Notes under the pieces: model-generated
The model's input: the letters and a program-made list of their open reading frames with translations, nothing else
Database searches by the model: none
What the model was told of the DNA's origin: nothing
Program-made: the position numbers and the translations under genes
Shown here: piece after piece, positions 20,262-29,355 of the stretch
How positions within the stretch are numbered: the stretch's first letter is position 1
Layout of the letters: each line of letters begins with the position of its first letter
Source of the DNA: Pararhizobium sp.
GTDB lineage: Bacteria > Pseudomonadota > Alphaproteobacteria > Rhizobiales > Rhizobiaceae
Assembly: GCA_030655075.1 (NCBI GenBank)
Contig: JAURWE010000061.1
Coordinates: forward strand, 1 to 64,000
DNA: 64,000 nucleotides
Direction: 5' to 3'

Positions 20262-20615
20262 TCAGCCCTTCGCCGCCTGCGCCACATTGAACCGCGGCGT
20301 CCGGTCCACCAGCTTGATGCTCGACTTCGCCAGCCCGCCATGGCCTTCGCCATCGACCACCAGATGCCAGTCGCCGGTCTGAGGAATGGTGATGACGATG
20401 GGCGATTTCTTCGCCACGCCGCCGATGAACTGATGCTTCAGCGCTTCCTTGTAGGCGGTGAAATGATAGGTGTTCATCAGCCGCACATTGGCAACCGCAC
20501 TCAGCGTCACCTCGATCTGGGTGCCCGCCAGTTGTTCCTTCAGGTCGTAATGGGTAAAGCTGAGTGTCTTGCCCGTCATACCCGTCCACGTCCCCGGCTG
20601 AAAATCCTCCCACAT
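20262..20615 (-). CDS. DUF1883 domain protein
   Basis: 117 residues, or 105 from Met13 at 20579 (MTGKTLSFTHYDL), which may be the true start. The motif FTHYDLKEQLAGTQIEVTLS followed by ANVRLMNTYHFTAYK and the end PIVITIPQTGDWHLVVDGEGHGG match DUF1883, a small beta-rich domain sometimes fused to TIR domains. Function is unknown. Isolated between repeat elements and transcribed toward rarA. Confidence 0.75.
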   Translation of the reverse strand: MWEDFQPGTWTGMTGKTLSFTHYDLKEQLAGTQIEVTLSAVANVRLMNTYHFTAYKEALKHQFIGGVAKKSPIVITIPQTGDWHLVVDGEGHGGLAKSSIKLVDRTPRFNVAQAAKG

Positions 20616-20672
20616 TTTAGAAGCCCCCGGTTAAGGAAGGGTTTTTGCGGGGAGGCCGCTTGCCCGGTCTTT

Positions 20673-20720
20673 CCCTCTCCCTTGTGGGCAGGGTGGCCCG
20701 AAGGGCCGGGAGGGGTTTTT
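20673..20720. repeat. Intergenic repeat, CTCTCCC...GGCCCGAAGGGCC type
   Basis: A rhizobial-style repeat: CCCTCTCCC, a central GGCCCGAAGGGCC hairpin, and GGGAGGGG at the far end. A shorter relative (CTCCCTTCAAGGAG plus GCCCGAAGGGCGG) occurs at 43207-43245. Lies in the 389-base gene-free stretch 20616-21004, which otherwise holds only the next repeat and the VOC gene leader. Confidence 0.7.
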
Positions 20721-20765
20721 GCCGTCTCGCTGAAGTGTACCGATCGCTTGCTTCAGCGCCAGACC

Positions 20766-20910
20766 GCCCCCCTCTGTCGGCGACGCCGACATCTCTCCCT
20801 CAAGGGGGGAGATTGCTATCGGCTTTTGTGCTCGCTACCGGTCGGAGCCGATGGGACGCGGCCAATCTCCCCCCTTGAGGGGGAGATGTCACGAAGTGAC
20901 AGAGGGGGGT
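20766..20910. repeat. Large inverted repeat made of two opposed repeat copies
   Basis: CCCCCCTCTGTC...GACATCTCTCCCTC...GGGGAGATTG on the left is mirrored by CAATCTCCCCCC...GGGGGAGATGTC...GACAGAGGGGGG on the right, giving arms of about 55 bases. It shares its sequence with copy 1 at 20152-20217, so this looks like two head-to-head copies. As RNA it would form a very stable cruciform upstream of the VOC gene. Confidence 0.85.
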
Positions 20911-21004
20911 GAAGCCTCTCCAGTCGCTCAGAAGCGATGGGAAAAGCTGGCATTCGCCAGCGTCTCTTGCCAAGATGCACCCAAAACCCGGGAGGACAAT
21001 TTCG

Positions 21005-21394
21005 ATGCGCCACAGCTACAGTCTCGACCACATTGCCCTGCTTGTGCGCGACCTCGCGCGGAGCACGGCCTTCTACAGGGATATCATGGGTTTCGAGCCG
21101 ATCGAGCGCAGCGGCGGCATCAATGTCGGCTGGCTGACCATCGGCGGCATCGACACGATCCACCTGATCGAGGCTGACTTCGGCAAGACCCACCTGACCA
21201 AGGACACTCACTTCGCGCTGCGCATCGCCGACCTCGACGCCTTCGTCGCCGACATCACCGAAAAGGGTGTGAGTTTTTGCGACTGGCAAGGAAACGAAGG
21301 CAAAATCGGCCTCCACCGCAAGGGTTTCCGCCAGGTCTATGTGCAGGACCCGGATGGATATTGGGTCGAGGTGAACGATCACGGGATGGCGTGA
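21005..21394 (+). CDS. VOC (glyoxalase/bleomycin-resistance fold) family protein
   Basis: 129 residues. HIALLVRDLARSTAFYRDIMGFEP is the first beta-alpha-beta motif with a metal-ligand His; ending GFRQVYVQDPDGYWVEVND carries the usual Glu ligand. This is the single-module fold of glyoxalase-I-like and fosfomycin-resistance-like enzymes; the substrate cannot be told. Start ATG 21005 follows GGGAGGA; an upstream in-frame ATG (20909) lies inside the repeat. Confidence 0.85.
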   Translation: MRHSYSLDHIALLVRDLARSTAFYRDIMGFEPIERSGGINVGWLTIGGIDTIHLIEADFGKTHLTKDTHFALRIADLDAFVADITEKGVSFCDWQGNEGKIGLHRKGFRQVYVQDPDGYWVEVNDHGMA

Positions 21395-21686
21395 GGTTTC
21401 CGCTTTGTTTGCGGGAGGGGGTGCAGATCTTAGCGCAGCCAGGCCTCGGATTTGGAGGCGAGGGGCTTGAGCTTCGCGGACAGCCTACTTTCTCTGTTCT
21501 CCCCGCCAAGGGGGAGATAGAGCGCGGCGACGGTAATCCACGTATTATCAATATCAAAGATTGTCCAAGTACCGCCAAGAGTGATCCGTTTGGAAATTTA
21601 CCCGGCAGTTAGGAAAATCGGCGGGTATATTCGTGATCGGATGGCTGCTGGACGCACACATGTTCCATTGAAATTAAACCGCAGGA
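21395..21686. other. Gene-free spacer with a repeat fragment
   Basis: Between the VOC gene and the DUF3037 gene. About 21493-21525 is a fragment of the CTCCCCGCCAAGGGGGAGATAG repeat type. From about 21530 rightward the composition turns AT-richer, which marks the left edge of the HipA-like/DUF3037 module. No gene is supported. Confidence 0.5.
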
Positions 21687-22517
21687 TCAATGACTGAACA
21701 AAGAATTTCCGCCAGACGCTTCGATCATGCAGTTGATATAGTTTGATTTGTCCTCTTTGCTTTCCATGTTAAATAGTTGATCAACGGTGGATTCAACCAA
21801 GGATAGAGCTGGTTGGACCGCTCGCTCTACAAACGGTGAGGCTGCATATACTAGATAGCATTTGGTGGAATTAGAACCAAGTTGCTCTCTGGCGTACCGC
21901 AATGTTACTGCAGCCAAGGCGGCATCTTTCAGTTCAGCAAGTCCCGCGTCATCGGAGCCTCGAAAATCAATAGTTTCTGTAGCGTGATAGAAACTATTGC
22001 TAAGTAGGAAGTCAATATGAAGTTTTCCAGATGGTCCAACAGGAACATTGGATACAACTTTATGAAGAACGAGGTCTTCGCTCTTTTTTCCCATTATGTC
22101 GTGAAATTGAAAAGTATTCTTCAATTCTTTCATGAGGCTGGTTTTTCTTTTAATTGCAACCGGAATTTTTGGCCTTCTGACGTAATCATCCAATATCTCC
22201 TGAATACGTAGTTCGTACTCGGAGTCTTCATACACGGAGAACCAGCCTATTTCAGATAATGTAAAACCTGCGGATTTTCGTAGAAAATTCCAGCGTTCAA
22301 CAGAAGTCCGCGCAGGTTCATCTACACCCCTTATGTAGTCCGCGACCCATTCAACTGCCGATGGCATTACCCCAAACGCCTTCATCAAGTTCAGGGGAGC
22401 ATCCAGGAGCACATCAGCTTTTCTTTCGGTGAAAACCAAAATGCCAATGTTAATTTGTTCCCCTCGATACGCGTAGGGAACAATCCTGATTATGGCGTAT
22501 TCATAAATACGTTCCAT
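21687..22517 (-). CDS. DUF3037 family protein, partner of a HipA-like kinase
   Basis: 276 residues. The N-terminus MERIYEYAIIRIVPYAYRG followed by EQINIGILVFTERKADVLLD is the DUF3037 signature. There is no signal peptide or membrane segment. Its first 17 bases overlap the end of the HipA-like gene, so it is the second gene of a coupled pair. The pair has lower GC and different codon usage from the flanking chromosome, which suggests acquisition. Function unknown; as partner of a HipA-like kinase it could be substrate, regulator or antitoxin. Confidence 0.75.
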   Translation of the reverse strand: MERIYEYAIIRIVPYAYRGEQINIGILVFTERKADVLLDAPLNLMKAFGVMPSAVEWVADYIRGVDEPARTSVERWNFLRKSAGFTLSEIGWFSVYEDSEYELRIQEILDDYVRRPKIPVAIKRKTSLMKELKNTFQFHDIMGKKSEDLVLHKVVSNVPVGPSGKLHIDFLLSNSFYHATETIDFRGSDDAGLAELKDAALAAVTLRYAREQLGSNSTKCYLVYAASPFVERAVQPALSLVESTVDQLFNMESKEDKSNYINCMIEASGGNSLFSH

Positions 22518-23286
22518 TACCGAGTCCCTGTGAGAGATTTTCCAGTCTGTTTGCCAGACCGCTTGTTGTTGCCCATTTTTGGAGTTCTTGTCTTTTTCCC
22601 TGTGGCAGCCATGTTTCGGGCATGCCTATCATCGCGCGTTCGAAAATCACGGTGCGACCCGTGAATATGCGGTCGATTGTAGTCCTCGCGGACTGAGAGT
22701 CAAAGCCGTGCACCTTCCGAATTTGTCTTCCAATGGAAATGGTGTTCGAAAGACTTGACAAAGGAAGCTCAGAATCTGCGTTTTCAATAATTGTCGCAGC
22801 GTCGTAATCTATCGCGCGAATACGTGCAATTTTTTCATGAGAACCGTTTAAATTTTCTAACGAAAAAATGAAATTGCCGAGATGCCGGTCGTAGTTCCCT
22901 ACGAACAGATCCAATGCGTAAATAGCAGATGCGATGGCTCTCAATTCAGGCGTACCGATATCGTTTCGCCCCTCTTTCGAGGTCAAAAGTTGCGCAGCTT
23001 CAATCTCCGATAGAAGAGGATGGACCATCGCTGTACCAAATACGAGCTCGCCATTTAAATGTTGTAGTACTTTACAGGGTGCGACTGGAATGTGCAAAAA
23101 ATCAGCCATAGATGTGCAAACCCACTCATTCGCACAAATGAGTGGGTTAACGCTGTTATTAGATTTTATAATGTACTTATTTCCATCTTCAGCTAATGCC
23201 AAGCCGAGGGCTGTTGCCGTTTCCAATTTGGGAAACGGCAAGTACCGTCGAATTTTACACGGCAAAATATCTAGCTGAATACTCAC
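22501..23286 (-). CDS. HipA-like protein kinase
   Basis: 261 residues. A kinase-like layout is visible: a nucleotide-binding Lys in AEDGNKYIIKSN near residue 38, a catalytic loop DLFVGNYDRHLGNFIF (about 153-168; Asp and Asn as in HipA), and the metal-binding IRAIDYDAAT about 20 residues later. It lacks the N-terminal HipA subdomain and has no HipB partner; instead DUF3037 follows with overlap. HipA-type kinases phosphorylate targets such as glutamyl-tRNA synthetase, but the target here is unknown. AT-richer than neighbours. Confidence 0.75.
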   Translation of the reverse strand: MSIQLDILPCKIRRYLPFPKLETATALGLALAEDGNKYIIKSNNSVNPLICANEWVCTSMADFLHIPVAPCKVLQHLNGELVFGTAMVHPLLSEIEAAQLLTSKEGRNDIGTPELRAIASAIYALDLFVGNYDRHLGNFIFSLENLNGSHEKIARIRAIDYDAATIIENADSELPLSSLSNTISIGRQIRKVHGFDSQSARTTIDRIFTGRTVIFERAMIGMPETWLPQGKRQELQKWATTSGLANRLENLSQGLGNGTYL

Positions 23287-23344
23287 TTCTTTAGCCTTTT
23301 CAGATGATCGATTTTAGCGTCACCTTGTGTCGGTAGCACCAGTA

Positions 23345-26300
23345 TCAGCTGCACCCGCTCGTGCTGCCACACGTGTCGCACTTTTCGCACGTCCCGTTCC
23401 GCACCATCGTAAAATTCTGGCACTCCGAGCACATGTTGCCCGTATAGCCCTGCATGATCGATTTTGCGCGGCGGTCGGCTTCGAGTTTCTTGGCGTCGGC
23501 CTTGGCGGCCGCTGCGTCGGCGGCGGCTTTGTCGGTGAACAGCGCGGTCACGTCGACTTCCGCCTCGATGATGCCCTCGTCGGTGACATCCTCGACCAGT
23601 TCGGCGGCGCGTTCCTCATAGTCGCGCTTGAAGGCGACGATTTCGGAGGTGGCGATCGAGACGGCCGGTTCCAGCTTGCGGGCGGCACTGCCGGCGAAGG
23701 CGGTGACATTGGCACTGGAGGATGCCTTGGCCGGCGCGGCGGTCGCCGCACCCTTGGGCTCCGACATCGGGCGTTCGGTGCCGCCGGAGACGAGCGTCGG
23801 CTTGTGGCCGCGGGTCCAGCCGGTCGACAGCAAGTTGGTCTTGCCTTCCTGGATGCCCTTGCCGAGGGCGGTGTTGCCGAAGTCGGACGTGTCGACATGG
23901 GCAAGGTCGTTGCGGCCGAGGTAGGAGACGGCGAGTTCGCGGAACACGTAGTCGAGGATCGACGTGGCGTTCTTGATCGCGTCATTGCCCTGGACCATGC
24001 CGGCCGGTTCGAACTTGGTGAAGGTGAAGGCCTCCACGAATTCTTCCAGCGGCACGCCATATTGCAGGCCGAGCGAGATCGAGATGGCAAAGTTGTTCAT
24101 CATCGCCCGGAAGGCAGCGCCTTCCTTGTGCATGTCGATGAAGATCTCGCCGATGCGGCCATCGCCGAATTCGCCGGTGCGCAGGTAGACCTTGTGGCCG
24201 CCGACGATCGCCTTCTGGGTATAGCCCTGGCGGCGGTTCGGCAGTTTTTCACGCTCGCGCGTGACCCGTTCGATCACCCGCTCGATGATCTTTTCGGTGA
24301 CCGTGACGGCCTGGGCGGCCGCCGGTGCCTGGATGAAATCCTCCAGCGCATCCTCGTCCTCGTCGTCCTCGATCAGCGAGGCATTGAGCGGCTGCGACAG
24401 TTTTGAGCCATCGCGATAGAGCGCGTTGGCCTTCAGCGCCAGCTTCCAGGACAGCATGTAGGCGGCCTTGCAATCCTCGACGGTCGCCTCGTTCGGCATG
24501 TTGATCGTCTTGGAGATCGCGCCGGAGATGAACGGCTGGGCAGCCGCCATCATCAGGATGTGGCTTTCCACCGACAGGTAGCGCTTGCCGATCTTGCCGC
24601 AGGGGTTGGCGCAATCGAACACCGGCAGGTGCTCGGCCTTGAGGAACGGCGCGCCTTCCAGCGTCATCGCCCCGCAGATGTGGATGTTGGCAGCCTCGAT
24701 GTCTTTCTTCGCGAAACCGATGTGTTCAAGCAGGTTGAAGCTCATGTCGGCCAGCTGCTCGTCGGTGACGTTGAGCGTGCCCTTGAGGAAGTCGACGCCG
24801 AGCGTCCACTGGTTGAAGGCGAACTTGATGTCGAAGGCAGACTTGAGCGCGGCGTTGACGGCCTCGATCTTGTCGTCCGGAAAACCCTTGGCCTTCAGCG
24901 AGCCGGGGTTGACGGCAGGCGCCTGGTTGAAGTTGCCGTGTCCAACAGCATAGGCGTCGATCTCGGCGATCTGGCTTTCCGTATAGCCGAGCGTGCGCAG
25001 CGCTTCGGGAACAGCCGCGTTGATGATCTTGAAATAGCCGCCGCCGGCGAGCTTCTTGAACTTGACCAGCGCAAAATCTGGTTCGATGCCGGTCGTGTCG
25101 CAGTCCATGACCAGACCGATCGTGCCGGTCGGCGCGATGACGGAAACCTGGGCATTGCGATAGCCGTGCTTTTCACCGAGTTCCAGCGCCTTGTCCCAGG
25201 CGGCTGTGGCGTGTTTGATCAGGTCCTGATCCGGGCAATCGCCGTGGATCAGCGCGACCGGGTTGACGGACAGCGCCTCGTAACCCTGCGTCACGCCATG
25301 GGCGGCGCGACGGTGGTTGCGGATGACGCGCAGCATGCTGTCGCGGTTCGGCTTGAAGCCCGGGAACGGACCGAGCTTGGCGGCGATTTCGGCCGAGGTC
25401 GCATAGGAGACGCCGGTCATGATCGCCGTCAGCGCGCCGGCGATGGCACGGCCTTCGGTGGAATCGTAGGGCAGGCCAGAGGACATCAAGAGGCCGCCGA
25501 TATTGGCGTAGCCGAGGCCAAGCGTGCGGTATTCATAGGAGCGCTCGGCAATTTCCTTCGACGGGAACTGCGCCATCATGACGGAGACTTCGAGCACGAT
25601 GGTCCAGAGGCGGACCGCATGTTCGTAATCGGCGATGTCGATGTTCTTGGTCTTGGCATCCTTGAACTGCAGCAGGTTCAGCGAGGCAAGGTTACAGGCC
25701 GTGTCGTCGAGGAACATGTATTCCGAGCACGGGTTCGAGGCGCGGATCGGGCCTGCGGCCGGCGAGGTGTGCCAGTCGTTCATCGTCGTGTTGAAGTGCA
25801 GGCCCGGATCGGCAGAGGCCCAGGCGGCGTAGGAAATCTGTTCCCACAGGTCGCGCGCCTTCAGCGTCTTGACCGTCTTGCCATCCTTGCGGGCGGTCAG
25901 GTTCCAGGTCCCATCCGCTTCCACAGCGCGCAGAAAGTCGTCCTTGAGCGAGACCGAGTTGTTGGAGTTCTGGCCGGACACCGTCAGGTAGGCTTCCGAA
26001 TCCCAGTCCGTGTCATAGGTCTTGAAGTCGAGATCCGTATAGCCCTGCTTGGCAAACTGGATGACGCGCTTGACGTAGTTTTCCGGCACCAGCGCCTTCT
26101 TGGCGGCGCGCACTTCGCGCTTCAGCGCCGGGTTCTGGTTCGGGTCGAAGCAGGCGTCATTGTCGGCTGTGCAATTCTTGCAGGCCTTCATGATCGCCTT
26201 CAGATGCGTTGCCACGATCTTCGAACCGGTGACGAGAGCGGCCACCTTCTGCTCTTCGCGGACCTTCCAGTTGATATAGGCTTCGATATCTGGGTGGTCG

Positions 26301-27154
26301 ATGTCGACCACGACCATCTTGGCCGCACGGCGCGTCGTGCCGCCCGACTTGATGGCGCCGGCTGCCCGGTCGCCGATCTTCAGGAAGCTCATCAGGCCGG
26401 AAGACTTGCCGCCGCCCGAAAGCTTTTCGCCTTCGCCGCGCAGATAGGAGAAGTTGGAGCCAGTGCCGGAGCCATACTTGAACAGGCGCGCTTCGCGAAC
26501 CCACAGGTCCATGATGCCGCCTTCGTTGACCAGATCGTCACCGACCGACTGGATGAAGCAGGCATGCGGCTGCGGATGTTCGTAGGACGACTTCGACTTG
26601 GTCAGCTTGCCGGTGAAAGGGTCGACATAGAAGTGGCCCTGGCCGGGACCGTCGATGCCATAGGCCCAGTGCAGGCCGGTGTTGAACCACTGCGGGCTGT
26701 TGGGCGCCACGCGCTGGGTGGCGAGCATATAGGCAAGCTCGTCGCGGAAGGCCAGCGCATCGTCTTCTGAGGCGAAATAGCCGCCCTTCCAGCCCCAGTA
26801 GGTCCAGGTGCCGGCCAGGCGGTCGAACACCTGACGTGCATCGATTTCCGAGCCGGTCTGCTCGTCCTTGGGCAGATCCTTCATCGCCGCCGTGTCGGCT
26901 TCAGAGCGCCACAGCCAGGAGGGAACGGAGTTTTCTTCCACCTTCTTCAGGCGGGCAGGCACGCCGGCCTTGCGGAAATATTTCTGTGCCAGAATGTCGG
27001 CCGCGACCTGGCTGAACTGGGCCGGCACGTCGATGTTCTCGAGACGGAAGACAATGGAGCCATCCGGATTGCGAATCTCGCTGATCGCCTTGCGGAATTC
27101 GATTTCCGCGTAAGCCGACTGACCCGGTTTGGTAAAACGACGTTCAATGCGCAT
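23345..27154 (-). CDS. nrdJ: Adenosylcobalamin-dependent (class II) ribonucleoside-diphosphate reductase
   Basis: 1269 residues, the normal length for rhizobial NrdJ, which makes deoxynucleotides with or without oxygen using a B12 radical. SNPCSEYMFLDDTACNLASLNL holds active-site residues of the barrel. Other conserved blocks are FKYGSGTGSNFSYLRGEGE, APTGTIGLVMDCDTTGIEPD and PCGKIGKRYLS. The C-terminus has a Cys-rich zinc-ribbon tail (CSECQNFT, CEKCDTCGST, GCS). It is monocistronic, with a long 5' region containing a hairpin and an NrdR-box-like palindrome. Confidence 0.97.
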   Translation of the reverse strand: MRIERRFTKPGQSAYAEIEFRKAISEIRNPDGSIVFRLENIDVPAQFSQVAADILAQKYFRKAGVPARLKKVEENSVPSWLWRSEADTAAMKDLPKDEQTGSEIDARQVFDRLAGTWTYWGWKGGYFASEDDALAFRDELAYMLATQRVAPNSPQWFNTGLHWAYGIDGPGQGHFYVDPFTGKLTKSKSSYEHPQPHACFIQSVGDDLVNEGGIMDLWVREARLFKYGSGTGSNFSYLRGEGEKLSGGGKSSGLMSFLKIGDRAAGAIKSGGTTRRAAKMVVVDIDHPDIEAYINWKVREEQKVAALVTGSKIVATHLKAIMKACKNCTADNDACFDPNQNPALKREVRAAKKALVPENYVKRVIQFAKQGYTDLDFKTYDTDWDSEAYLTVSGQNSNNSVSLKDDFLRAVEADGTWNLTARKDGKTVKTLKARDLWEQISYAAWASADPGLHFNTTMNDWHTSPAAGPIRASNPCSEYMFLDDTACNLASLNLLQFKDAKTKNIDIADYEHAVRLWTIVLEVSVMMAQFPSKEIAERSYEYRTLGLGYANIGGLLMSSGLPYDSTEGRAIAGALTAIMTGVSYATSAEIAAKLGPFPGFKPNRDSMLRVIRNHRRAAHGVTQGYEALSVNPVALIHGDCPDQDLIKHATAAWDKALELGEKHGYRNAQVSVIAPTGTIGLVMDCDTTGIEPDFALVKFKKLAGGGYFKIINAAVPEALRTLGYTESQIAEIDAYAVGHGNFNQAPAVNPGSLKAKGFPDDKIEAVNAALKSAFDIKFAFNQWTLGVDFLKGTLNVTDEQLADMSFNLLEHIGFAKKDIEAANIHICGAMTLEGAPFLKAEHLPVFDCANPCGKIGKRYLSVESHILMMAAAQPFISGAISKTINMPNEATVEDCKAAYMLSWKLALKANALYRDGSKLSQPLNASLIEDDEDEDALEDFIQAPAAAQAVTVTEKIIERVIERVTREREKLPNRRQGYTQKAIVGGHKVYLRTGEFGDGRIGEIFIDMHKEGAAFRAMMNNFAISISLGLQYGVPLEEFVEAFTFTKFEPAGMVQGNDAIKNATSILDYVFRELAVSYLGRNDLAHVDTSDFGNTALGKGIQEGKTNLLSTGWTRGHKPTLVSGGTERPMSEPKGAATAAPAKASSSANVTAFAGSAARKLEPAVSIATSEIVAFKRDYEERAAELVEDVTDEGIIEAEVDVTALFTDKAAADAAAAKADAKKLEADRRAKSIMQGYTGNMCSECQNFTMVRNGTCEKCDTCGSTSGCS

Positions 27155-27266
27155 AGTCCCGTGGTCCTTTGTTTGCCGCTGTCCGGTGCCTTGGGCCCGG
27201 ACAAAATTGTCCTCGTCCGGCCGAGCGGGGAGGATCGCGCAGCCAGTGTCCGTTTCCGTCTAAGCC

Positions 27267-27290
27267 GGGATAACGAAATTCCGCTATCCC
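27267..27290 (-). promoter_or_regulatory. Hairpin in the nrdJ leader
   Basis: GGGATAACG (27267-27275) pairs with CGCTATCCC (27282-27290), nine pairs with one wobble, about 113 bases upstream of the nrdJ start. Probably a 5'-UTR stem. No B12-box or other cobalamin-riboswitch landmarks were found around it. Confidence 0.4.
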
Positions 27291-27320
27291 TGTATCTTGT
27301 GCTGATTTTGGCTGCAAACA

Positions 27321-27332
27321 ACTAAATATAGT
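27321..27332 (-). promoter_or_regulatory. NrdR-box-like palindrome upstream of nrdJ
   Basis: ACTAAATATAGT is an ACTA-N4-TAGT inverted repeat with an AT-only centre, similar to NrdR boxes that control ribonucleotide reductase genes by dATP/ATP sensing. It also overlaps a TATATT-like -10 on the minus strand. Boxes normally come in pairs; only one is clear here. Confidence 0.4.
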
Positions 27333-27832
27333 ATTAACAGCTTCTTTACGCCAGCCCTCAGTGCGATGTGGCGCCGAAAAAAGTCACTGCAAAACCACCT
27401 GTGGCTGGCGGCTGATCCACCGGGCCTCATGGCGAAAGATGACATTTTCCTGAGATGAACCGGCCTCGTAACGTTCCCGATTCCGCCGCCGCCGCAACGT
27501 GAAATCCATTAACCGTGAATCGCCTGCAGGCGTCAAGGTCTGGTTTGTGACGGCTTTTTGAATACCAGATGTTGTGTGTGTGGCCTGTGGAAAACGGGGA
27601 CAGGCGGCAAACCCTGTAAAATCAGGCGGTTCCGGGCGCGGGCTTAGGATTTCATGAGCCGGGTTAACCAATTCACGAAATTTCACAGGTGAAAAAAGGC
27701 GAAAAAATGATCGTCACGACATTCACCCATAGCCAAGTACCAGCCGATGTGGGTGCGGCGATGTTCCGATTCGAGCCATGAAAAATACCAGCCAAAGCGA
27801 CCTTTTCGAGAATCACCGGCTGCCAATGGCAA

Positions 27833-28429
27833 TCACAGCGAATCGAGGTTGATGCCCACGGTTATGGCGCCGATCGCCTCGCCGGTGGCCGGATCCTTGA
27901 TCGTCAGGCTTGCCTGCGACTGCAGCATCTGGGTCGAGTCATCCTTGACCGCCTCATCGATGAAAACAGCGTCCGGTCCGGCGCCAAACGACTTTTTCCA
28001 CTTGTCCTCGTCGCCCTGCCAGTAGTCTGACGTTACGTCACTCTGTCCGGCATTGAGGCCCTTGCTGTCGGTGATGAAGATTTCCGTGATCACCCCGCCG
28101 GCGTCGTGCTGTTTTGATTTGAGAAACTGCGACAGCGGATTGGCCAGCTGCGCATCGATCATCGGCCCGGACTCCGCATCGGCCTCGACCCGCCATTCCG
28201 CGTCCAGCCCGTCTATATCGGTCCGGGTGAAATGCGCATGCGCAGCGTTCTGCGCCTTCAGCGCCGAGATAACCAGCGGATCTGTGAGCCAGGGTTTGAC
28301 GAACTGTTCGACATAGGCTTTGACGGGCCCGATATGGGCGCCCTTGGCTTGGGCCGCGCTGCCGGTCAGCGCCAGGGTCAGCATGAAGGTCAGGCCGGTC
28401 GCAAGGCCTGCGGCAACAAATGGCTTCAT
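27833..28429 (-). CDS. Secreted PDC-sensor-domain protein
   Basis: 198 residues with a signal peptide (KPFVAAGLATGLTFMLTLAL, cleavage after SAAQA), so periplasmic. The mature part resembles the extracellular PDC/Cache fold of chemoreceptors: ITEIFITDSKGLNAGQSD, DYWQGDEDKW, and SQASLTIKDPATGEAIGAITVG, where the last strand ends such domains. It has no transmembrane or signalling domain after the sensor, so it is a stand-alone sensor fold. Start at 28429 follows GGGAGGA; upstream in-frame codons add a non-signal extension. Confidence 0.8.
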   Translation of the reverse strand: MKPFVAAGLATGLTFMLTLALTGSAAQAKGAHIGPVKAYVEQFVKPWLTDPLVISALKAQNAAHAHFTRTDIDGLDAEWRVEADAESGPMIDAQLANPLSQFLKSKQHDAGGVITEIFITDSKGLNAGQSDVTSDYWQGDEDKWKKSFGAGPDAVFIDEAVKDDSTQMLQSQASLTIKDPATGEAIGAITVGINLDSL

Positions 28430-28701
28430 CGAAATTCCTCCCCAGAAAAATTGATAAAATTGAACCGTCGAAACAATCAGCTTGCCGTTGCGTCCGTCAC
28501 CCCTTCTGGCTGTGCCGTTTTGAAGCGCACCAGTCAAGAGTGTGCCGGCCAGGATGGCAGAGGAGCGTGCATCTTGGCTGTCCGATAGCCCTGCGCAAAG
28601 GGCGAGATGCCGGGGAGAGGCAGACGTTCGCGCGAAGGCTATTCCAATGAGCGCCGGGGAAAGCAATGGACGGCCGCAAAACCAGCGGCACTCCGAAAGG
28701 C

Positions 28702-29199
28702 TCAGCCGCGATGATCCTTGGCGATCGGTTCCTGGTAGGTAAAGCCCATGTCCCAGGGGAAATAGATCCAGGTGTCCTGGCTGACTTCGGTCACGAACGT
28801 GTCGACCATCGGCCGGCCCTTGGGCTTGGCATAGACGGCGGCGAAATGGGCGTTGGGCAGCATTTCGCGCACGATGGCGGCGGTCTTGCCCGTGTCGGTA
28901 AGGTCGTCGACGATCAGGATATCGCGGCCGCCGTCTGCTTTCAGCTCTTCCGAAATGCCCTTGATGACCACCATCTGGCCTTGCGAATCATAGTCGTGAT
29001 AGGAGGCGACGCAGACCGTCTCGATCAGCCGAATGTTGAGCTCGCGGCAGATGATGGCGGCCGGCACAAGGCCGCCGCGCGTGATGCAGACCATGGCCCG
29101 CCATTCGCGCCCTTCGCTCGCGAGCCGCCAGGCGAGTGCCCGCGCGTCACGGTGGAACTGGTCCCAGGAAACGGGAAAGGCTTTATCGGGAAGGGACAT
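28702..29199 (-). CDS. gpt: Xanthine-guanine phosphoribosyltransferase
   Basis: 165 residues, matching the family (purine salvage: xanthine or guanine plus PRPP to nucleotide). MVCITRGGLVPAAII is the substrate loop region and ILIVDDLTDTGKTA is the PRPP-binding motif with its two Asp. The tail YFPWDMGFTYQEP supports Gpt over Hpt. The start MSLPDKAFPVSW (29199) is preferred to 29238, which adds an Arg-rich stretch. Confidence 0.93.
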   Translation of the reverse strand: MSLPDKAFPVSWDQFHRDARALAWRLASEGREWRAMVCITRGGLVPAAIICRELNIRLIETVCVASYHDYDSQGQMVVIKGISEELKADGGRDILIVDDLTDTGKTAAIVREMLPNAHFAAVYAKPKGRPMVDTFVTEVSQDTWIYFPWDMGFTYQEPIAKDHRG

Positions 29200-29355
29200 G
29201 CGAAGCTCCGGGCTGGCGATCCTGCGGCGGCGCCGCAAATGTGGGGCGGCATGACGGGACCGGTGTTTTGCCGGGATTTAGCGGTATTCACCGGTCGATT
29301 GCAAGCCATGCCGCCCGGAATGCCGATAAGGATGCCCCCGGCGGCGGCCGATCGG

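Larger units (their letters stand above)
27155..27832. other. 678-base gene-free region upstream of nrdJ
   Basis: Holds the nrdJ promoter and leader described separately. The part 27400-27800 contains no gene I can support: the one leftward frame of about 100 residues has no recognisable composition or ribosome-binding site. TTAACC occurs at about 27506 and TTAACC again at about 27663, which may be CtrA-type half-sites, but this is weak. Confidence 0.4.

Noticed and set aside
27384..27686. 100-residue leftward frame in the nrdJ upstream region
   Set aside because: No ribosome-binding site and no protein-like pattern; it lies across a likely promoter region.
27155..27840. Cobalamin riboswitch before nrdJ
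   Set aside because: Looked for B12-box-like and GCCACTG-type landmarks on the minus strand; none was seen.
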